Shown one piece after another: positions 23,515-36,850 of a stretch of 64,000 nt of DNA. The notes under the pieces are model-generated. The model ran no database searches. It was given only the letters and a program-made list of their open reading frames with translations, and had not been told where the DNA came from. The first letter of the stretch is position 1. The number at the start of each line of letters is the position of its first letter. The position numbers and the translations under genes were made by a program. Where the stretch lies: the NCBI RefSeq assembly GCF_020921035.1, contig NC_063155.1, positions 27,273,294 through 27,337,293 on the forward strand. Reading direction: 5' to 3'. Source of the stretch: Rhodamnia argentea (taxonomy: Eukaryota; Streptophyta; Magnoliopsida; Myrtales; Myrtaceae).

Positions 23515-24250
23515 CAGAAAAATTGTCCAAAATGTCTTAAACCTATTGCACTTTTGTCAATTCAGCCATAAACTATTAATTTTTCCAATTGGGTCCTAAA
23601 TATTTTCACACTTTGTCAATTAAGTCCTTCTTGATCGATTTTGGCCGGAAATTGCTAACGTCAACGCTAGCCGTGCCATTTGTCAACGCTAACGTGGACA
23701 ACTTTTATTGAATGATTCTTCTTTATAAATATATATTGTTTTTTCTTTATTTTCTTCTATTTTCCTTCTTTACTTATTTTTTCCCTTTTCTTTTTTTTTC
23801 TTTTTCCTTTTTTGTCTCTATTGGCCATCGATCAGCCTCATCAATGGCCGACGGAGGTTGCCGGCCTGCGGGCGAGGGCAGCCCTCGCCTAAGTCGGGGT
23901 CGCCCTCGCCTAGCGAAGGGCTACCCTTAACCAGCTAAGGTGAGGGCGCAAGGTGAGGGTGACCCCGCTAGGGCCTGATGACCTCCGCCAGCCATCGATG
24001 AGGCTTGGGGGTGCCCGATGAAGGAAAAAAAAGAAGAAGTAAAGACTGAAAATAGGAGAAAAATAATTGAAAATATATATTAAAATACTATTAATAATTG
24101 TCCACATCAGCAATTTTCTATCAATTTTGGCATGATAGACTCAATTAGCAAAACGTGAAAAAGTTTAGGACTCAATCGGAAAAATTAAAACGTTTATAAC
24201 TGAATTAGCAAAAATACAATAGATTAAAACTTTTTGAATAATTTTCCCCC
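23515..24250. mobile_element. Family A foldback element, two-armed copy
   Basis: Left arm GAAAAATTGTCCAAAATGTC and right arm ending TTTTTGAATAATTTTCCCCC are inverse-related for more than 150 bases, with a TGGCCGGAAATTGCTAACGT-type inner motif. The core (23840-24010) holds GC-rich CCTCGCC-type inverted blocks. I could not fix target-site duplications. Confidence 0.65.
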
Positions 24251-25517
24251 GCCTATTTGTTCAGAGTAACCACAAAAGGATAAATATATACGCTTATGCT
24301 TCCATTCTTTACGCGATGAAATCAAGACAATAGCGAGCCATGAGGAAATTGAAACTCGAATCCCGCTGATGGATTGCCGGGAGCAGAGCTCGAAGGACGA
24401 GGCTCTTCAGCCGCTCAATCTGCCCATCCTTCATTGATCTCCTATGCAACACCGACACATTCCGGGAGGTTCGGTATCGTGTCAGAATCCATATCATAAT
24501 ACTAGAGTTCGTCATTTTATCTACGTAATGTGAATTACGTATTGTGTTCATCTTACAAAATGATTCTTTCGGAGGACACTTTCGAGGTTGAGGATATTGG
24601 AGCAAATTGTTCGAATTGGCCAGCACCCGGCTCACGTAAAACTTAAATTCAAGCATATTACGTCAAGTTTACAAAGTAAAGTTGATAAGCATCCCCATGA
24701 ATGAGAATGATGGTCGAAAGTAGTGCTGCGAAATTAGATAAAAGCTCTAGTATACGCAACGGATGTATTCCTAAGCACTGCTCCGTCCAAACACATGACA
24801 CGGGATCAAAACCATGAAAGAAGACTAAACCTTTAGTTCTTTACTTTTTAATCTATAAACTCTTCTTACAAGAACACAGTGAAAGAGATCATCATATGGA
24901 ACGACGTGTGCTGGTACACACTTGGAAATTTGGTACCAACTCAGCTTGGGAAGAATATCTTCTACAACTCGAACGCCTGAGCTGAGATTGCCGAAGAGGA
25001 CATCTGTTTCTCCACCTCGGAGAGACTGTTGTTATACGGATCAAATCCAACCTACTTGACTATACTGCTGAACTTCGTGAATCAGAACACATTATAAGAC
25101 GATCCACCAACCACATATACTAGGCAACATGTTGAGCCAATGTACAAAGAACAATGAACGTGAAGGCAAATCAGCTGGGGAAACCGCTCTTTGAGCTTCA
25201 TGGTGGACAGATATATAAGAGAAGGTAAATGAATCACTATTTTCATCACACTAACATCCCAAAACCGAGTAACTCACTCTAAATCGCATACTTTAGACAA
25301 GGTGGCATACAACCTCGATCAGAGTATATTCTAATCTGACTTAAAAATACAACAGCTACTCCTTCAACGGGATTAGAAATCAAGGATCCAATTTAAGACC
25401 TCACTCAAACTGTGAGAAGTATATTAATCCAATGTGATGTAACAGCAATTCCAGAGAAAAACATCAAACACCGATTTAAATACATATGTCAACTTGAACC
25501 TATCAAAAGTAGCCCTC
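24251..25517. other. Spacer and presumed PP2A-A 3' UTR
   Basis: I recognise no gene. The last few hundred bases before 25518 probably include the 3' UTR of the minus-strand PP2A subunit gene. Confidence 0.4.
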
Positions 25518-28500
25518 CTAGCTAGTCATCATAACCTGGTCAATAGCCTGAAGAGCTTGATTGGCAAAAAAGCGGACATCAACGTCAGGATCCTCACTAA
25601 GCTCAACTAAACAGGGCCGGATCATTTTCTCCACCGTCTGTTCAGCGGAAAGAAAAAAGCCTTTAGAAATCAAGAGGAGACAATCATTCGCCCAAAGGGA
25701 CAAAAGAAACAATTCTAAGCCTGAATGCCGAAATAGCAGGAAAACAAGGCAAAATGTTCGAATGGAAAACTTAGAATGAAATTTGTACTTGCCAAAAACA
25801 GCAATTATAAAAATGAAGATAGAGAGATCAAGAAATGAAAATTTTAAAATCTCCATGGGTTACTTACAGACTGGTCAACTATTGGCATGAGGGACTGAAG
25901 CACTTTTGCCACATTAAACTTGATATTTGGCACCCTGCCAATTGCAAAGCACAAGCAAGTGGTCAGAAATCATTCATGAAACGCATTGTAGCTTCATTAG
26001 CTTAAAGGTACCTGTCTTTTGATGCATTAACCACCACCGGCAGAAGCTTCGAGCAAGTGATATCTGGCCCCAACACAGGAGCAAGAAGAGAGATTGCACG
26101 CAGAATTGTCATTCTGTACAAATAGTGTGGATTGTTTATCATCTCCAATGTCTGCAATGTAAACCATACCAACCATTAGTTTAACTGTCGATACAAAAAG
26201 GTAGGAGATAATTTGTGAAGAAGAATAATATTCGATGGTGCCACAATAAAAGGAAAGCAATAAGGCTTCCTCTGGGAATGAAGCAAGAAGGACCAGATTT
26301 ACCAAAGAGGAAAAAATAGGAAGCAGCAGAAGGAATGACTAACATCAATACATCCCAGAGTTTTATCAAACAATACTTTAGCATGTCTATGACACATATA
26401 AAACAAACAAGAGCTGGTAATTAACGGTCAAAATCAGTACAAACACCTGAGGAATTATGTGCTGCATTGCCCAGTCAGGACCAAATTCTTCGGCGAGGCG
26501 CTTCAAGTTGTTTGCTGCTGCATCACGAATTGAGTAAACCTACAGGAGATTTGCTTTTAGTGACATACTTCTGGCAAATGCTCACTCCTTCACAAACTAT
26601 GTCAACGGAAGATAAGGCAATATCTTTATGAAGAAAAATCAGCAGAAACATTAATTCAGAACAACTTCAAAAGGCCGAGACAGTGATTTCAGGTTTAGAA
26701 CATTTCAATGGCAAGTGCAGTCAACAGCCAGTGACTGATAATGAGGTCTTCAGACAAACAGTTTTAAAAAAAAAATCCAATGAAATGGCAATCCTGTCTC
26801 AGACATCCACAAGCTCGATATCGTTTACTCATAACTTGGCAGGCATAAAAAGTTAAGAGACATTGGTGAATTCTGAGGCATGAAAAAGGAACAGAAGTAG
26901 AGAAGACATTGGTGAATTCTGAGGCATGAAAAAGGAACAGAAGTAGAGAAGGATTTTAAGTTATCTGTGACCATCATAACACTATCAAGAAGAAACATCT
27001 AAGAGCTCTCCTGTAAGACTGGGAACCAACAAACCTTATCTTGCAACCACTGCATGCAAAGAGACCCAAGCTTATCATCAAAAAACCCTACACCCAATTG
27101 ACTGGCCAACAGAGGTATGTATTCTATTATGGCAAGCCGGACCCTCCAATGTCTGTCCTCAGCAAGCTCTACGATTGCTGGTAATAACGACTGTGACAAA
27201 AGATCAATCCCAATAACCTGCATAGGAGAAACTTCAGTTTCATACCTCACTCAACGACATAGATAGTAATTTAAAAAAAAAAATACCCACAATGTCAGGA
27301 GATGTTCACAGGTGCAGGATGAAAAGTGAAAATGAAGAAATCTTAAGTGCATAAAAGAAAAAAGATGCAGATGGATCTTTAAATTTTGCAGCAAACCTGA
27401 TTGACTTGATCGAGCTTGCTAATAATGTTGAGACGCACATCTGGAAATTCATCTTTCAGAAGGGAAAGAAATATTGGAAGAAGCTGCTCAATGGTAGCAT
27501 CCTGCATCACAATATGCAACGATTATTTGTTTTCAGGTTTCAAGAGAAAAGGAAATGCTATTGATTTTGGACTAATGCCTCCTTTCTTTTTCTCCTCCAT
27601 CTTGCTTTTCACTTGGCTCATCCAAGTAAGAGGGACATACATCAACGTCGAGCCAAAGAAAAAGAAAATGAAGGAACTAACATTTAGTAACTATAGTACA
27701 TTGCAGGACCCAAGGCGTTCAAAAACTATAACACCTCTGTGGTCATCCAAACAGGTAAGAGCCAAAATTTCTCTAGCTCCTTTCAGAATAGTTGCTAAAA
27801 GGCGTAATACCAGCCACTACAAGGCACCTACCTTCCCTAGGACTGGTGCCATTCCCATTATAACTGAGGCTAAAGCTGACCGAACATGCTGGGAAGAATC
27901 CGACGACAGTTCCTGCAAAAGGTCGCCAGTCATTACTAATGGAGATATTCTAAAAGTGAGATGCATAATATGATCCAGAACAACAAAATTAAAGCTCTTT
28001 GCAAAAGCTATGTTTTCATAGACATTCGCACCTTGACACACGGAAGTATATTTTGAATGGAAAGTTCTGGGTTCAAAATCCGACAAAACTTGGTAACTTT
28101 TCCAGCAGCTGCTATACGTACTTCAGCCTCATTATCCCGAAGTAAACGCACATATGCAGGGACCAAGTCCGTCCTGAAAATTACTCACGCATTGTGAGAG
28201 AAGTACCAAAATTGGATCATAACATACAAGGATACATTATGACAAAAGGTGAAATTAGATAACTGAAAGGGATACATCCATGCAGCCAATCCAATCCAAC
28301 AAATGTAGTAACCAATCAGATGAGCAGATTTTCAAAACATCGATTCAAAATGACGGGGACCCAAAAGTGCGGAAAAAAGGCACTTATAGTCAACAAGCAT
28401 CAGTTCCCATATAGACATTCTTTTAGCTTGTGAGTGCAAGAAAACTCGAGGTGCACAAGGCTTTTCCATGGCTTGAATTAAAGCCATACCTCGTAGGCTC

Positions 28501-31214
28501 AGGTCCCACGGCTTCGCAAAGCTCATACAATTGATTAGCCACCATGTAGCGCACTCGCCAAGACTTATCCTGTCAAGGAAAGGCAAGTGAGACACATAAT
28601 AAGCAAAAAGTTTCACTGGCAGCATATGGTTAACAAATCCAACATGTCAATATATCATTAATTGGGTGAATATTTCAAGAAATCAAATCAAGCCCAAAGC
28701 CCAAAAATTGATGTCCTCGGCCACATATAATGATATAAGCCTTCTACCCCGTCTTACAGCGAATGGTGCCAAAGATAATTATGACCAACTCTCAGTAAGC
28801 AAGCTGTGTCAGATCTGAACGCAAACAAGGAAAAGGCTTTAGCTTGACTAATTGACAGTTCCACAACTAGATCGCACTATCATTTGAGAAAACTGCAGAT
28901 TTCTCCCCGACCTGTGATTCAACCTCCAAAGTGCAGCAGGTTTGTTGGGTTATAGTGTTCTGTCAAAACACTCGACTTAAATGACTTTTGGCTAATTACC
29001 AAGTATATCTAGGTGTGCTCATTGAAGAAACCGAAGGATAGAAGAATTTTCAAAAGAATGTTCAGTACAAGGCACGGTCAAAGGACACATTATTCCACAG
29101 TGCCTCAGTGATACAACAACAGAGTGATGAAAAGAACATTTTAAGATCTTTTTGAATGCATTTTAAACATACGTGCAGGTCCCATCACCAGGGATATATG
29201 ACTATCAAGGAACATATCTCAACTTTCCAAAGAGCCAAATTGTGCAACAAACATTAGTCTGTGTCTGCAGGTCCATCCTTGTACAACTTAGAGACTCAGC
29301 TTCCATTAAGTAGTCCGATGAACTGTAGCCTGTAGCTCATTTGCAAGTTTTATCTAGTTACCTACAGCATGATGGCTCCCAAATTAGAAATTACAAGGTT
29401 TATTACCATTTATCAGACTGGACCTCAAAGGGTTAGCTCTCAATACAATACAACAAAGCAGATCCACCGTCAGGGCAGTTCAACCAAGAAAATGTGTCAG
29501 TGAGGCAATGTTATTATACGAGACTTCTTGAATTTCCCATCAGAGCCTTGCCTTTCAGCTTAAGCCCTTTTTTGGGGTGAGAAAGCATCAGTGAACAGTA
29601 CCAACAATGAAAGGAATAAATCACTTTATGTGTCTCTGAAATTACATACCTCTCAGCATGTAGCAACAAAAACATGGCAAATGCAAATCAACATTGTTGC
29701 GAGCTCATAAATGTATAAAGTTCAAGCTTGGAATTACTGATCAAAATAAGAAATGCTATCAGAAGCAGTAAATTAGCAACGTGCCTGAGAGAAGTTAACT
29801 ATAACAGGGAGAATATGTTGAACACAATCTTGGGCCTCCAACAGTTTCCCAAGAGCAGCACAACCCTCAACAGCCAATAATCGTACAGAATCCTGATCTG
29901 AGATACAAAACAATTAAAGAAAAACTAGCAATGAAGATAAACGTCATGACATAACAATGAAAAGGCATGTTACAATCTTTGTAGAGCCAAAGAGGTAATT
30001 CTATATAGCTACTCCATGTCAACATGAATTCCTGGAAAAAATTTCATCAAATAGGGAATCCATCATAACAAGAAGGTCCTGATGACATCAGCTAGTTAAA
30101 ATCCAAATTCAACAGTGACATTGTTAGAGTCCTCAAAAGTAAGACAATCAAATCAGATGAGAGGAAAAGAAGTGTAACCACTAAATTAGGATGAAAACTT
30201 ATAATACCATCTTGTGTGAGGTCCTCGAATATTGATATAATATCAGTCTTCAGATGAGCATATTCAACAGTCGCAGCAAATTTCCCCAGATTCGATGCAG
30301 CAGACCTCCTAACCATTGGCATGTCATCTTGGCATAGTTGGTTGTATATCGAACGCAACTCTGTCTTCAACATGTCTGGGGCACTAGGATACACAATATG
30401 AAACAGCCCACATGCAGAAACTCGAGCAGTAAACCACTCACCGGCAGCCAACCTCTGAAAGCATGATATTATAAGAAAAGGGGAAAAAAATGAATTGTAC
30501 ATATCACGCAGTTTTTTTGTCACACATTTGAGACAAATTAACCTAGATATATGTTTCCCAAGCTATCGCCAATCATCATTTTCCTTTCTTTTCTCTAGTC
30601 CATGTAACCATGAAAGCTAGCTAAATTTACAAGGTTAAAGACAACCTACCAAGGTTCTTCTAAAACTTGATGAGCTGGTTAAATCTGACCAGATTTAAGA
30701 CATTAAATTTGGAGAATAAAGATCAATTAAGGATATATGGGCATAAGGAGCAGCAAGAGCATCAATGACATCTAAGATGATTCTCAGGTAGTATAGGAGC
30801 AGTTTGCCAAGGTCTCCTCACCTTAACCAAAGGAATGAAATGGTCGACCAAATCACTCTCCCTCATTTGAGATCCAATTCTACATAAGGACTCCACAGCT
30901 TTGTCTCTGACACAAGTTTCCTCAACAATGCAGAGGGTCTCCAATGGTGGAAGCAGGACATTGGCATGCTCGACTCCACCAACATAAGGAATAAATACAC
31001 CCAGTTCTTCTGCCATTGCAAGAAGCACCTCGTCGTCGTCATCATTGTTCTCACTTAAAAATGGAATTAATTCCTTTCGAGTCCTTTCTTCTCCAAGAGC
31101 ACGGGCAATTGTTGATAGTCTCCGAATAGAATTCAATCGTAACTGGATGTCATCATTCTTGAGCTCGTCTATGAGAACAGCTATTGGATAAAGAGGCTCA
31201 TCAACCATAGACAT
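25518..31214 (-). CDS. PP2A 65-kDa scaffold subunit A (HEAT-repeat protein)
   Basis: Structural A subunit of protein phosphatase 2A. It holds the catalytic C and regulatory B subunits together in cytosol and nucleus; Arabidopsis homologues RCN1/PP2AA1-3 act in auxin transport and stress signalling. Twelve coding exons (minus strand): 31214-30822, 30454-30208, 29897-29785, 28569-28490, 28173-28032, 27912-27832, 27501-27397, 27217-27035, 26539-26447, 26151-26012, 25934-25868, 25637-25518. They join in phase to 587 residues, the usual plant length. The chain is about 15 HEAT repeats. It starts [20 protein letters not shown] and contains the conserved [20 protein letters not shown] and [16 protein letters not shown] segments. 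Intron 3 has a GC donor; the rest are GT-AG. A leader intron precedes the start codon. Confidence 0.97.
26859..26951. repeat. 46-bp tandem duplication in PP2A-A intron 8
   Basis: A 46-base unit containing CATTGGTGAATTCTGAGGCA occurs twice head to tail with almost no difference, which points to a recent duplication. Confidence 0.8.
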
Positions 31215-31250
31215 GGTAACTCAGCTGTAACTAGCAGCTCCAGAAGTTAT

Positions 31251-32099
31251 CTGCAACAGGCCAGGAGCAACGGGCATAAGCATCTGACGTGCACGATTAA
31301 AAGCTGTGAAGCTAGGACAATTAAAGTGATAACTCCCTAAAGAGTAACAGCAGCACGTAAACATTCCCCATGAAGAGCTACTATAACCAGATAATGAAAG
31401 GAGTTCATATGTCCCATGATAAATTTTAACAAATTCAAAACTGGAAGTTAATGACTAATATGGGGTGAATCCGGAAAACTGAGAAAGTCTCCAAAACAAT
31501 CCACAAAGCCCCCAACAAAGAAGCCAACACATAAAATGATAAAGACTGAAAGCTTAGTCACCTAGAGTTCGAGGGTGGTCGAATAGAGCAGAAAATTCTT
31601 GATTATTCGGATATAGAGACTACATATGAGTGAGCCATCTATACCCAAGAAGATCTTCCAGAAAACAAATGCGATCAATGAGTCGACAGATAATACCCCC
31701 AAATATGGATCAAAACCCAGATCCCAGATCGCTGGTAAATCGAAAATACCCAAATCTTGATTATTTTCAACTCTTCGACCTTTCATTGAATTTCCCTAAA
31801 TCATCCTTCCGACCAAATCACCCGAGAGATACACCACCACCATGTCGCCCACGCATCTTCAATTGAGCTAAAGTAAACCTCAACATGCTGACATCCGAGG
31901 TCAGAAGCATTTCTTCGCCTTCTCTGCTGCCTATGCGAATTAACAGGACCAAAAGAACGAACGACGAGAAGCCAAAAAAAAAAAAAAAGGCTAGAAATTG
32001 GGCGCGACTCAATCCGGAATCAGTCAACGGGAAACCCCAATACAGTCAAAATTAACAAATCAAAGAAGAAGAAGAGAAGGAAACGAGGAAAGGACTCAC
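31251..32099 (-). other. Leader (5' UTR) intron of the PP2A-A gene
   Basis: On the minus strand the donor CAGATCT|GTGAGT at 32100/32099 and the acceptor TTGCAG at 31251 bound an 849-base intron, leaving 36 leader bases before the ATG. Long first introns in the leader are common in highly expressed plant genes and often raise expression. The first leader exon probably runs from about 32165 to 32100. Confidence 0.6.
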
Positions 32100-32165
32100 A
32101 GATCTGTCTCCCCCAATGCAGCGAGCAAAACTAGGAACGATTGCAGCACCCTCTTCTGGGACGGG

Positions 32166-32948
32166 GAGAGTGCGCGTTTGTGCCTGCGCTATGTATAGAC
32201 ATCCCACGCATAATGGGCCACGAGCAATGACCAAGGCCCAAAAACCCAATCATAATGGGCTGAGAAAAGCTCTGCGATATGGGCCTTTCTGGGCTTCGAT
32301 CTACTTTTACTTTCTATTATTCTTTTTTGTTTTTGACGACCAGAAAGCCCAATTAAAATAGTCCGCACATCATTAATCTCGCAAATCATATAACACGTGA
32401 GTCAAAATCTAGAGGTCTCGAATGTGGACAATTTACATTTGGTGGTATTGGAATGGAACCATGTCTTGTGCCTCACGAGTAATAAGTAGTATTGTTGCAG
32501 TTCTTGGAGGGATATTCTCTGATCCCCATCCTTTATGGAGAAAATCGATCCATGATCTTGAAATTTCTAGACAGACAAAGGAATTGAACCGAGACAAAGC
32601 CTCCGGACAGATTACGAAAATTCAGACACCTCGTGACATTGAAACCAGAATAAGGAATTTGATGGTGTGGGACTTAAGTGAGTTTAGCAGCTAACAGAGG
32701 CGAACCTGGGACTAAGAATACGTTTCCTATTTTAATATGGTACGGTTCAAACCAATTCCATTTTTGCCATCAAACCGCGAAAGTAGAATCGAAAACACCC
32801 CCCCCTCGCCTACTCACGAATTCTCTCTGCCTGGAAAAATTATTAACAACCTCTAGATCGGAAACCAAATCACATGCTAATTACATGATAAGAACAACGA
32901 CAACAACAACATGGTTGGACTGCACATCTGTTGCTCCCAAAGAACTGC
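32166..32948. other. Spacer between the PP2A-A promoter and IST1-like 3' end
   Basis: It holds the PP2A-A promoter (a TATA-like CTATACATAG on the minus strand near 32192) and the IST1-like 3' UTR. A 90-codon frame at 32422-32694 on + has no ATG-context support and no family that I recognise. Confidence 0.4.
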
Positions 32949-35137
32949 TCAGTAACCGCGCACGTGTCTACTCCTCACAGACATCGGTCTCCTCTCTAGG
33001 TCCAGGACCTGTCTGACGTGCGCCCCCGTCGCTTCAGCCGGGCGTGCTACGTGGCCTCCCGCACCCGATTCTGCCTTCGTGCCAGCTCGGGAACGTGATG
33101 GAATTTGCATAGGAGATGAGAAGTCACAAGGGGATTCAATTCGATCACACTCCTCGTCGTCGCTTCTGTCGAAATATATTTCCTCCCGCGAGCGATCAGA
33201 CCGACCTGCTCCAACCCGAGGAGTCATAGTCAATTCTCCTGAATCTGAGGTCAGGGAAGACACTGAAGGTCTGGTTTCCGCAGCATTTCTGCCCATGACA
33301 GGGCCTCGAGGTCCATGTGCATTTTGGAGTTGCCTCTCATTGTGATCAAATACCTGCTTCGCCTCTAACCTTCGAGCACTAGGACTAGGACTGTTTTGAT
33401 CATCGGGATCGAAAGATTCCGATCGAGACAGTTCTACTGCAGCTCTTGCAGCTGCTGCCGCATAAGCAGCCGACACGAAAGCCGCTTGGGCTGCTTCGGC
33501 GACATCCTGGTACTCGCTCCGTGCCTCGAACGAGTCGGAGAATTCGTCCATCACACTTGTTTTAGATGTACTTTCCATATTATTGTCAACACTAGGTCTA
33601 GAATATGCAGAATTGATAGGTTGGTCCGGCATATCCTTTACACCAGTGTTTCCCTGCATCAATTTAATGAAAAACACAGATTTTTTAAGGATTGGGGACA
33701 AGTAATATCGTCTTCTCTCTGCTCAACATAGAACAAGCATACCTCTAAGGGGTCCAAGGGTTCATCGAAAGGCAAAGCTATGCCGTTGGTTGCAGCAATC
33801 TCTTTGAGCAACTTGGTTCTGCTCTCTAAGCTAGGCTGCCTGGTCGACAGCCTCTGTATCAGCTACACAAGTCCGAGATTTACTTGTCAATGGACAAAGG
33901 CTGACAAAATGATTGGTTAAACCATGCTAGGAAAAGATTGACAAACAGAGAACATTCAACCAAGCAAACCCTTCGACATTCGCACAGGCAAAGATTATGA
34001 ACTTGTGAATGGCGATTTGGTGGAAACCTGTTCGGTGAACCGAGCCTATTGCCTGCCCTCATCCAATACTAACATCAAACCAAACAATAGCACGCCGCAT
34101 TTTCTATTGCTTTAACAGCCGTTATCGTCACGATGTACAAGATTAACCACCGCAATTGACCTATCACCAACTCACTCGCGATCATATGGGATGTAGTTGC
34201 CTCGTCATCCAGCAGATTCTAGTTTATAATTCGACAGTGACGCTTTACTAGTGCTTCTCCTACTTTCATTTTCTGTAGTATCGAGGGGGGATTGACTTTC
34301 TATGTCTCAATTTACGACAAGTTCCGTGATTACAACTATCGAACAAAACAAATCCTACAAAAGCAAATTGACAATTTCTCGAACAGGGACGAGTCCGAAC
34401 CATATTTAAGTCCAGTAAATAATGACAGCAAACATAGCACGACAGACCAACCGTAGGATTCACTGCGCAGTTGTTCCTCAATTCAACAGCCGAAGCAGCG
34501 AACTCCTTGCCGTAACGAGAGCTAAGGAGAACACGCATCTCGTGGAGCTCAGGGAAATCTCCGCACCTCGACGCCGCGAACACCAAACTCGATGCTGCCT
34601 CCTTCAGCTCATCCGGACAAACTCTGCGAGAATGGACGAAAACAGACCCACACACCATCAACCAAAAGAGTGTGTGAAACGAAAAAGTCAATGTCTGATC
34701 TTTTGATACGGAATGGCAAACATAAAACCAGAGAGAAACGCGGTACTTTTCCCGTTCAATAAGGTCGACCCTCTCGATCAAGAGATGACAATAGCCCTCG
34801 ATCAGGGCATAAACATCCAACGTGTTCTGCTCCCCCACCACCTGCTCGACCTGGCCAACAAACATGCTACGCCAGTCAACCCAAGCACGTCGACTTCGAA
34901 ACGACGGAAAAACAAGGGAATTCATCGGGTCAGATAAGAGGTTTGACTCACTCGAAGAAGAGCCCGGTCATGGTGCGCGAGCTCGAGAAGCTGAGCGACG
35001 TCGGACCGAGCCTGCGAGAGCCGGGCTTCACTGCGCTTCCTGAGGACCGCGAGGCGAGAGACGGCGAGAGAGGCGAGGGGCTTGAACTTGGAGAGCTTGA
35101 AGGATCTCCCGAGCAGGCGGTCGAGCTTCTTCCCCAT
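32949..35137 (-). CDS. IST1-like regulator of ESCRT-III / Vps4
   Basis: IST1-domain protein (DUF292). Family members bind ESCRT-III subunits and Vps4/SKD1 and tune sorting into multivesicular endosomes. Five exons (minus strand): 35137-34952, 34850-34747, 34623-34452, 33862-33743, 33653-32949. They encode 428 residues in phase. The IST1 domain covers about residues 8-170: it opens with KLSKFKPLASLAVSRLAVLR, continues with VEQVVGEQNTLDVYALIEGY and reaches SSRYGKEFAASAVELRNN. Residues 171-200 end PFDEPLDPLE. The rest is low complexity, with an Ala-rich stretch AAQAAFVSAAYAAAAARAAV and Ser/Arg-rich, probably disordered sequence. The start was chosen at MGKKLDRLLGR, the family's usual N-terminus; an upstream in-frame ATG exists but lacks family sequence. 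Recalled match is Arabidopsis At1g13340, next to PP2AA3 and PRP4K there as here. Confidence 0.93.
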
Positions 35138-36850
35138 GACGGGTCCAATGGTGTGAAGAAGTCTCAAAGAGCTCGTTTTTCCGTGAGGAGAAAGAGAGAA
35201 GAGCTGACGGAGAACGATGGTGGTTTTCTCCTTTAATGGTGATGACGACGAACGACGGAATGGAGGGTCGCTGGCCAAGTGCCTCGGTCTCACTCGGCGC
35301 TCACGTCTGCTATTACGGTGACTTTATTGCGGGCAGGGCAGGATACATTTCTCGTCTTCTTGCTTCGTTTGTTTTGTAAGGGTGGGAAAAGGTCTTGCTG
35401 CTAGAGAGGCATACGTTTTTTCGTTTTCCTCAGTTGACACGAAAGAGACTCGTTGATTGGGATGGAAAGTTGAAGTGAAGCCTGAACTTACATGCCCTAA
35501 AAACCAAAGCTCTTCCCCCTCAGCATCGAACCTATTGTACTTTGCTATGCCGCTTAATGAGGTTTGGCAATAAACAAAGGAAAGGAATGAAAGAGACATT
35601 TGCGAAAAAAACAAAAGCGAAAAAACAGAAGAAGAAATGAAGGAGACCGTTTTTAAAAAGTTCAGATTGGCGTCCGACGCAGGGAAAGGTGATTTGTCAA
35701 GCGCTTGTTGATATCTCCTTAATTTGTAGAAACTCAATATTCGATTTTCGTTGATGGAGCTTACAGGACATCCACCATGCGGAGGACAACACCGGTTGCT
35801 TCAATTACTACAGCCTGTTTCAGAGGCAACCGTGGAAGAGCTCTGCTATTGTTCCAGTGGTTGAGTGAAATGAATCAAATAGGAACTATACAACTTGCAC
35901 AACCATGGCGTCCTCTTTTAACTCTCAAAAAAGGGGTCCAAAATCTAGGGACTATGTTTAAATTCCAATTAGCAAATGCACGGCGCATTAAATATAGCTA
36001 AATCTTTTATATTCTGGTTTGATCGACGGCAATGATAGAAAGAGATAGATTAGCCACCACACTAGGGAATATGTCCGCTCTTGCCGGCACATATAGCCCC
36101 ACCAACCAGTATAGTAGTAGCTCATGGCACAACAGCCAACCCAGTGAGGCTGGTTGGCCGATCCGAGCCTTACAACCTCGTTGGAGGAAATTGTTCGAGG
36201 CAAACAACTGATTCATTCTTCGCCAAGAGCGACAACCCTTCGGCCCAATCTGTCGGACTACATTATAAATCCACCATCATTGGCGTCCCAAGGACAAATT
36301 ACCTTCTAAACTTACTAATCCCCAACAGCTGTTTAAGATAAGCAACCGCAGACACAAACATTCTACATTCCACATTCCCTCTCGCCGAAATTGCAAACCT
36401 TCAACTTGACAGCCTTTTTGACCAAAAAAAAAGAAAATTAACAGCCTTTGGTGTCTATCAAAGGAATGGCGGAATGACGCAAGAAAGATGTTGGCATAAC
36501 CTCTCTTTTCCCAGTTATCCAATCGAAGAACTGTTAGCCATGGACTCCACCGCAAGCGTGAGGCTCACTGCCGATTATAACAATTACTGTGGGCGTTGCA
36601 ATGGAGTTTCTTTAGGGTAACTGACTTCTAGAAGAAATTTAGAGAACGTCAGGCACGTTATATCACAACCAACCAACCAATTAGTCAACAGTGGGACCAT
36701 GAAATATCTAATTATCGAAAAGCAACTTGTCCGAACTTTTTTTTAATCATCTGGTTACAATCATTTCTGCTCGAATATTTGAGAAAAGCATTTGCTGGAA
36801 CAAATACTTATTCCAGAAGAACAGTGGGAGAATTTAATTTAACTCTCGTC
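35138..36850. other. IST1-like promoter and spacer
   Basis: Includes the promoter of the minus-strand IST1-like gene. I recognise no other gene. Short frames around 36.0-36.5 kb look like chance. Confidence 0.4.

Noticed and set aside
32422-32694. 90-codon plus-strand frame, considered as an organelle DNA insert
   Set aside because: I could not match it to any chloroplast or mitochondrial gene, and it lies in a 3' flank without promoter signs.
34266-34925. 219-codon minus-strand frame in the IST1-like gene
   Set aside because: It reads through two exons and the intron between them; the conserved residues fit the spliced model better.
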